From Competibacteraceae bacterium UBA6584 (GTDB lineage Bacteria; Pseudomonadota; Gammaproteobacteria; Competibacterales; Competibacteraceae): a stretch of DNA of 28,153 nucleotides. A model generated the notes under the pieces. The model searched no databases and had not been told where the DNA came from. It saw nothing but the letters and a program-made list of their open reading frames with translations. The translations under genes were made by a program, and so were the position numbers. The stretch spans positions 1 to 28,153 of the forward strand of contig DJIW01000143.1 in NCBI GenBank assembly GCA_002433805.1, read 5' to 3'. Below, one piece after another: positions 23,843 through 28,153 of the stretch (the first letter of the stretch is position 1; the number at the start of each line of letters is the position of its first letter).

Positions 23843-24591
23843 GAAAGCGCGCGCGCCAGCAAGCCGCCCGCCAGTCCGGTCAGACCCACCCCCAGCATCG
23901 CCACGGCGAGCCGGGCCCGCGAAAGCGGCCGTTCCTCGCGCAGCACCCGCAATTCGCCGCGATAGCCCCGCGCCGCCAAGCCGATTTCAAGCCAGCGCGC
24001 CCGCGTCAAACCGCGTTGGAACAGGTTGCCCGCCAATAAGCCCGAGGACCGCAACGCCCGGTCGAAACGGGAATAGCCCAGCCGCGCCGCCTGCGCCCGC
24101 CGTCCGGCCAACGCCCGTTCGACGAAACCAAAAATCAGCCGATACATCAGCAAAATCAATTCGACCACGCCCGAGGGAACGCCCGCCCGCCGCAACAGCG
24201 CCGCCCAATCCACCACCGGCGTGGTCAGCGCCACAAAGGCCAAACAGCTCAGCGCCGCCAGCGCCCGCAGCGTCGAGGTCAACGCCACACCCGCGCCTTG
24301 CGGCGAGAACCGCGGCGTCAGACCCGCGCTCAGATCCAAAGACAACGCCAGAAACGGCGCGCCCACCACCAAAAACGCCGCCGGCGCGGCCATGAAAGCC
24401 AGCAACGCCCGCAACGGCACGCCGGCCCCCCACACGACCGCCGAGGCCGCGACGATCAGGACCAGCGGCGCGGTGGTCAGCGGCGGCAGCACCACCGCCA
24501 CCCACAACAATCCGAACGCCGGAAGCAGTTTCTCGGCCGGGTGCCAGTCGCGCCAACGGTTGGTCCAGGCGTGACGGTCAATCGCCATCAT
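23839..24591 (-). CDS. cbiQ: Cobalt ECF transporter T-component CbiQ
   Basis: A 250-residue membrane protein joining CbiM to the ATPase. The N-terminal IDRHAWTNRWRDWHPAEKL is typical of CbiQ, which begins with a short amphipathic piece before the first helix. Four to six membrane segments follow. The two coupling motifs appear as GRRAQAARLGY and LAARGYRGE. The start is ATG 24591 (an adjoining ATG at 24588 is equal in merit), overlapping the end of cbiN by 14 nt. The reading frame stays open upstream, but that part would lie inside cbiN and does not resemble the family. Confidence 0.92.
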   Translation of the reverse strand: MMAIDRHAWTNRWRDWHPAEKLLPAFGLLWVAVVLPPLTTAPLVLIVAASAVVWGAGVPLRALLAFMAAPAAFLVVGAPFLALSLDLSAGLTPRFSPQGAGVALTSTLRALAALSCLAFVALTTPVVDWAALLRRAGVPSGVVELILLMYRLIFGFVERALAGRRAQAARLGYSRFDRALRSSGLLAGNLFQRGLTRARWLEIGLAARGYRGELRVLREERPLSRARLAVAMLGVGLTGLAGGLLARALS

Positions 24592-24883
24592 CGGCGCGTT
24601 CCCGCCGCCGGCGCGCCTGCCCGCGTTTGAACCCCAGGTAATAACCCAGCACGCCCGCCCCCAGCGCCGCCTGTAGCGCGAACAAGCCGCTGGCGATCTC
24701 CGGGGGCGGCTGCCAAAGCAAGCCGGTCCAAGGTCGGTAGTCAGGTTGGACCGCATTCACCACGGCCATCGCTCGAACATCGGAGCCTGCGAATTGAGCC
24801 CCTTCGCGCAGGCCGCCGAGCAACGCCGAGCCGAGCGCCACCAGCAACGCCAGAACCAACCAACCGACACCGCGCCCTTTCAT
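24578..24883 (-). CDS. cbiN: Cobalt transport accessory protein CbiN
   Basis: A 101-residue protein with one membrane helix at each end (WLVLALLVALGSALLGG near 8-24 and GLFALQAALGAGVLGYYLGF near 67-86) and an outside loop containing REGAQFAGSDVRA, AVVNAVQPDYRPW. This is the known CbiN layout; its loop helps CbiM take up Co(II). The C-terminus is basic (KRGQARRRRERAD). The ATG at 24883 overlaps the stop of cbiM (ATGA). The order M-N-Q-O is the classical cobalt, rather than nickel, arrangement. Confidence 0.9.
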   Translation of the reverse strand: MKGRGVGWLVLALLVALGSALLGGLREGAQFAGSDVRAMAVVNAVQPDYRPWTGLLWQPPPEIASGLFALQAALGAGVLGYYLGFKRGQARRRRERADDGD

Positions 24884-25566
24884 CAGCGGGCCTCCACGGC
24901 GGGTGATTCCGGCCACAACTCCAGCGCCCGTAACTCATCCCCGCTGTATTCACGCAGGAAATTGACGATTGTCACCGTCAGCAGACCCTCGATTACCGCC
25001 AGCGGCAACTGGGTCGGCGCGAAGACAGCGGCGAACTTCAGCCACGATCCCGCAACGCCGCTGGCCGGATCGGGGAAAGCCAGCGCCAGTTGGCCCGCAG
25101 TTGTGAGATACGTCGCCAGATTGCCCGACAACGCCGCCGCAAAAGCGCCGACGGCCAGGGGGGCGCCCAGCCATCGCGCGCCGCGCGCTACCCCAAAAGC
25201 GACCCACGGGCCGACCACGGCCATCGCAAACACATTGGCCCCCAAGGTCGTCAAACCGCCGTGCGCCAGCAGCAACGCTTGAAAGCCCAACACGATAGCG
25301 CCCAACAACGCCATCACCGACGGTCCGAACAGTAGCGCGCCCAATCCCACTCCGGTGGCGTGGGAGCTGCTGCCGGTGACGGACGGCAGCTTGAGCGCCG
25401 ATAGCAGGAAGGCGAAGGCTCCCGAAGCGGCCAGCAATAATTTAGCCTGCGGTTTTTCGCGCGCCAATCGGTTGGCCCGGCGGACGCCGGCGGCGACGAA
25501 CGGCGCGGCCAGCGCGGTCCAAAGCGCGGCGTGCAACGGGGGCAGGAAACCTTCGGCGATGTGCAT
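24883..25566 (-). CDS. cbiM: Cobalt ECF transporter S-component CbiM
   Basis: A 227-residue membrane protein that binds Co(II). It starts MHIAEGFLPP; in this family the free amino end and His2 help coordinate the metal, so the start must be exactly here (ATG 25566) although the frame is open further upstream. A second conserved site, VTGSSSHATG (His69), supplies another ligand. Six or seven hydrophobic segments follow, ending near VIEGLLTVTIVNFLREY. GGAGAGG lies 6 nt before the ATG. Expression is presumably shut off by cobalamin through the riboswitch at 25705-25890. Confidence 0.95.
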   Translation of the reverse strand: MHIAEGFLPPLHAALWTALAAPFVAAGVRRANRLAREKPQAKLLLAASGAFAFLLSALKLPSVTGSSSHATGVGLGALLFGPSVMALLGAIVLGFQALLLAHGGLTTLGANVFAMAVVGPWVAFGVARGARWLGAPLAVGAFAAALSGNLATYLTTAGQLALAFPDPASGVAGSWLKFAAVFAPTQLPLAVIEGLLTVTIVNFLREYSGDELRALELWPESPAVEAR

Positions 25567-25610
25567 GACCAACCTCTCCGCGTCAAAGGCAAAGCATCGG
25601 GGAGGTTGTC
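25567..25610 (-). promoter_or_regulatory. Hairpin covering the cbiM ribosome-binding site
   Basis: Reading the minus strand, GACAACCTC (25610-25602) can pair with GAGGTTGGTC (25576-25567) with one bulged base, enclosing a loop of about 25 nt. The right arm contains most of the Shine-Dalgarno GGAGAGG (25579-25573) and ends just before ATG 25566. This is a good candidate for the translational switch of the riboswitch. Confidence 0.5.
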
Positions 25611-25704
25611 CTGGGAGAGCGGTCGCCACGAACGGCGCGGCGGTAACCCGCTGGCTGGAGACGGTTCGCAACCCCGGAACACCCCGCCCGGAATCCAACT
25701 GACC

Positions 25705-25890
25705 GACATCGGCAGGTCTCCTGGCTCACAGGTCCTCGTCGCTCGCCCAGCCTTCCCAGCCTTTTCGGCCAGTGGCGCGCGGGGGGCGCGACTCGCTGTT
25801 TACAGTTGCGGGGGCAGCTCTGGAATGGGCGACCGGACGGTCGCGGCACCAGATTCCCTTATTATTCCCTCCGGCCCTAAAGCCTTCGAC
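25705..25890 (-). promoter_or_regulatory. Cobalamin riboswitch
   Basis: Reading the minus strand, the leader carries the conserved adenosylcobalamin-aptamer pieces in the right order: a GGAGGGAATAATAAGGGAA stretch near 25872-25855 (the start of the aptamer with GGGAA), GGTGC, then GCCCCCGCAACTGTA (25815-25801), and finally the B12 box AGCCAGGAGACCTGCC (25726-25711). The order and spacing match the cobalamin family. Binding of adenosylcobalamin should lower expression of cbiMNQO. The exact ends are estimated. Confidence 0.93.
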
Positions 25891-25914
25891 GGGAACCGAT
25901 AGCGGATGGGTGGG

Positions 25915-25944
25915 ATGCTAACGCCCCCTTGCCGATACCGTCAA
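25915..25944 (-). promoter_or_regulatory. Sigma-70 promoter for the riboswitch-cbiMNQO transcript
   Basis: On the minus strand TTGACG (25944-25939) and TAGCAT (25920-25915) are 18 nt apart. Transcription would begin near 25908, about 20 nt before the first conserved riboswitch bases, which is where it is expected. The next 225 nt (to 26170) show nothing else I can support. Confidence 0.5.
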
Positions 25945-26170
25945 CCGGAGGACGACCCCCGGCGGCCCCAAAATCATTCAGCGCCCGAGCGCGCCGATGC
26001 TAAACTGACGGAAAGCGGTCGGCTCGGACCCTGTTTTGCGAAATAGCGTGTCGAGGCGGATGGCGCGATTGGGCTGCAAGATCGGCTTGCTAAAGTCGAT
26101 GCAATGCATCGTCAAGCGGTCGGCGATCTGGGAAGCATGCGAACGACCCTCAACTCATGGACCCTACTCG

Positions 26171-26539
26171 ATGAGCGACAAACGCCTGCTGATTGTGGAT
26201 GACGAAGCCGATTTTGGCGACTTTATCCGTCGGGTCGCCACCGACCTCGGCTACGAGGTTCTGGCGACCACCACCGGCTCGGATTTTCAGAAAAGCTATG
26301 CCGGATTCCAGCCCACCTTGGTCATTCTCGATATGGTCATACCCGATATCGACGGCAACGAATTGCTCCTTTGGCTGTTGGCGCAGGGCTACACCGCGGA
26401 GTTGATCATCACCACCGGCTTTAATCCCGATTACGCCCGCGAGGCTAAAATTCTCGCTGAATTCAAAGGCATGAAGAAAGTTACCATCATGGTCAAACCC
26501 GTCTCTCTGGCCCGGCTTCGCTCCACGCTCGGCAGTTAA
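26171..26539 (+). CDS. Single-domain response regulator
   Basis: A 122-residue CheY-like receiver domain without an output domain. The acidic pair Asp10-Asp11 in LLIVDDEADFG, phosphoacceptor Asp54 in LVILDMVIPDIDG, the switch Thr in IITTGF (Thr81 or Thr82) and Lys109 in MVKPVS are all present, so it should accept phosphate. ATG 26171 begins the domain correctly; the frame is open upstream to 26036 but that part has no recognisable content. It is followed 165 nt later by a histidine kinase gene, so the two may be partners, with the regulator acting on protein targets rather than DNA. Confidence 0.85.
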   Translation: MSDKRLLIVDDEADFGDFIRRVATDLGYEVLATTTGSDFQKSYAGFQPTLVILDMVIPDIDGNELLLWLLAQGYTAELIITTGFNPDYAREAKILAEFKGMKKVTIMVKPVSLARLRSTLGS

Positions 26540-26704
26540 AGCGCGAGTCCGCCGGAGTGCCGATTCGGTTTTCATCAACCCTCGGCCGCTTCGAGCGCCA
26601 GCGGGCAGCCGGAGCCTCCACCGACCGTAACGGTTTGAACGTCTTCTCGCCACCGATCCCAAGTCCCTAAATTTTCGAACCCGACTTTACGAGCGGGGAC
26701 AACC

Positions 26705-28153
26705 GTGACTGTTCCGTCCGTCAAACAAAGTCCTTCGTTAATCCGCCAGTTTCTTCTACCGTATTTGTCGGTCGTGTTGATGGCTTTGGGGATGCTCGGC
26801 ATCGCCTTGATCGCCACTTATGACTTGCGCGGCCGGGTCATCCTCTTGGCGAAGGAAAACGGACCGCTCGCGCAGGCCTCGGTGCAATTGGTCAGCGGAG
26901 TCAGCAACTCGCTCGCCAATTTGTACGGCTGGGCCAATCTCGATGAACCGATGTTTCTGATGGGTTGGCAGACGGCTTGGCGGGATGAAATTGAGCCGGC
27001 CTTTGCATTGCTGAAAAACTGTCCGCGACTGTCGGATGGCCATTGCACTCCCGAACGGATCGCGGAACTGGAGTCCTTGCTCGCCGAGTTGAAGTCGGCT
27101 CAGGAACGGCTCCAGGAGAAGGGTCAATCCTCGGATCGAAGCCACGTTTTGCAAACCATAACGCGCGAGGTCCATCCGCTGAGCGGCCGGATCGTCGCGC
27201 TGACCAACGCCATGGCGGGGCAAACCCGCGCGCACCTGGAGGCCACCATGCTGGCCGCGCACCAGGCGAGCGCCATCACCGCTTGGGCGCTGGCCTTGAT
27301 GATCGGGGCGATGCTGGTTACCGGTTATAGCGTTTCCAAGAAACGCGCCGCCGCTTTGGGCCGGCGGATCGCCTCGCTGGTCGAAGCCACCCGGCAACTG
27401 GCCGCGGGGACCCTGCGCGCCGATATCCCCGTCGATCATGACGAGATCGGCGAACTGACCCGCTCGTTCAACGGACTGCGGGCTTCCCTGCAGCGGGCCC
27501 AGGAGAAGCTGCGCGACGCCAATACCTTGCTCGAACAGCGCGTCATCGAGCGCACCACCGATTTGGCCACGCTCAATCAGGTGCTCACCTACGAAATCGG
27601 CGTGCGCAATCGAACCGAAACCGCGCTGCGGGAGAGCGAGGCGCGGCTGCGGGCGATGACCCGCGCCATTCCCGATCTGGTGTTCGTGGTCGATGAAGAC
27701 GGCCGCTACCGCGAGATCCTGGCGGCGGGCCGAACGCGCGGCGATGCGAGCCTCGCGTCGGCCCGCGAGCCGCCTTTCAGTGCGCTGGGCTTGGCGGAGA
27801 TCGCATCCGAGCGCGAAACGGCCGGCGCGGAGCCCAAGCAAGCCGCCATCGGCATCACGCCCATCCGCGACCGCCTGTTGCGAGAAGTCCATTCGGCGGA
27901 AAAAGCGGAATTTTTTCACGACATCATCCGGCGCGCCATCGCCACCCAGCAAATCCAGATCGCGGAATACGAATTGCAAACCGCTTCGGGCGCGCGCTGG
28001 TTCGAATCCCGCACCGCGCCCTTGGATGTCAAGTTCGACGCCAAGGCCGCCGCGATCGTGGTGGCGCACGATATCACCAAGCGCAAATCGAGCGAGGCCC
28101 AGCTGCGGCAAGCGCAGAAAATGCAAGCCATCGGCCAGTTGACCGGCGGCATC
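26705..28153 (+). CDS. Membrane histidine kinase, 3' end cut by the window
   Basis: An open frame of 483 codons that runs off the window. GTG 26705 has GGGGA 5 nt upstream. Residues ~17-38 are the first membrane helix; ~39-188 an external sensor region, mostly helical, without a match I recognise; ~190-211 the second helix; ~212-262 a HAMP domain (RIASLVEATRQLAAGTLRAD, then DEIGELTRSFN); then a coiled coil; and ~305-455 a PAS domain (ESEARLRAMTRAIPDLVFVV, ending FESRTAPLD and VVAHDITKRK). The last residues QKMQAIGQLTGGI are the lead-in to the HisKA H-box; the histidine itself would be a few residues beyond the end. The ATPase domain, and any receiver domain that often follows in this type, cannot be seen. 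It may act with the regulator upstream. Confidence 0.87.
   Translation, partial: MTVPSVKQSPSLIRQFLLPYLSVVLMALGMLGIALIATYDLRGRVILLAKENGPLAQASVQLVSGVSNSLANLYGWANLDEPMFLMGWQTAWRDEIEPAFALLKNCPRLSDGHCTPERIAELESLLAELKSAQERLQEKGQSSDRSHVLQTITREVHPLSGRIVALTNAMAGQTRAHLEATMLAAHQASAITAWALALMIGAMLVTGYSVSKKRAAALGRRIASLVEATRQLAAGTLRADIPVDHDEIGELTRSFNGLRASLQRAQEKLRDANTLLEQRVIERTTDLATLNQVLTYEIGVRNRTETALRESEARLRAMTRAIPDLVFVVDEDGRYREILAAGRTRGDASLASAREPPFSALGLAEIASERETAGAEPKQAAIGITPIRDRLLREVHSAEKAEFFHDIIRRAIATQQIQIAEYELQTASGARWFESRTAPLDVKFDAKAAAIVVAHDITKRKSSEAQLRQAQKMQAIGQLTGGI

Noticed and set aside
25611..25698. Longer N-terminus of CbiM extending to 25698
   Set aside because: CbiM needs Met1-His2 as the free N-terminus for metal binding, and a strong ribosome site precedes ATG 25566; the upstream part lies in the regulatory leader.
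26756..28126. 456-codon frame antisense to the histidine kinase
   Set aside because: It is a GC-rich shadow; the plus-strand kinase has clear HAMP and PAS motifs in the same bases.

Overview
The window looks like chromosomal DNA from a GC-rich gammaproteobacterium. The reasons are a FimV-type envelope protein, an AmpR/class A beta-lactamase pair, a DUF4124 protein, tightly overlapping operons, and high GC throughout except for AT-richer stretches near 1-200 and 5690-5880. The genus cannot be fixed from the sequence alone. No tRNA, rRNA, CRISPR array, insertion sequence or phage gene was seen.

Left part (1-9400). A secreted FimV/LysM-like protein (minus strand) diverges from a large ACP - fatty-acyl-AMP ligase - PlsC acyltransferase fusion. 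Next comes an orphan periplasmic binding protein of the branched-chain amino-acid type, behind a good sigma-54 (-24/-12) promoter match. Then a divergent ampR/bla pair follows; the beta-lactamase has a lipobox and all class A active-site motifs.

Middle (9600-19250). A three-gene ECF transporter (thiW S-component, double ATPase, T-component) ends in a 31-nt 3' overlap with the convergent uppP. A DUF4124 protein follows. The first cobalamin block is cbiB-cobD-cobA on the minus strand, divergent from cobQ on the plus strand. After cobQ lies an L,D-transpeptidase.

Right part (19390-25950). A minus-strand unit pdxS-pdxT-cobO couples de novo PLP synthesis with corrinoid adenosylation. Another minus-strand operon, cbiM-cbiN-cbiQ-cbiO, encodes cobalt uptake. 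It is preceded by a promoter, a cobalamin riboswitch and a hairpin that can hide the cbiM ribosome-binding site. Convergent with cbiO, five bases away, is an EamA/DMT exporter ending in a very histidine-rich tail (24 His in the last 61 residues), which suggests metal binding beside the cobalt importer.

Right edge (26170-28153). A single-domain response regulator is followed by a membrane histidine kinase (TM - sensor - TM - HAMP - PAS) that is cut off by the window end just before its H-box.

How the genes fit together: cbiMNQO brings in cobalt; cobA starts corrinoid synthesis at uroporphyrinogen III; cobO adenosylates; cobQ amidates; cobD (a PLP enzyme, so served by pdxST) makes the aminopropanol arm; cbiB attaches it. 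Corrin-ring contraction and methylation genes and the cobU/S/T nucleotide-loop genes are not in the window. A second theme is the cell wall: uppP, the L,D-transpeptidase, the muropeptide-sensing AmpR type regulator and the beta-lactamase. The most unusual items are the ACP-FAAL-PlsC fusion, the His-tailed exporter, the riboswitch with its SD-sequestering hairpin, and the FimV-like protein with two LysM-like modules but no C-terminal FimV region.
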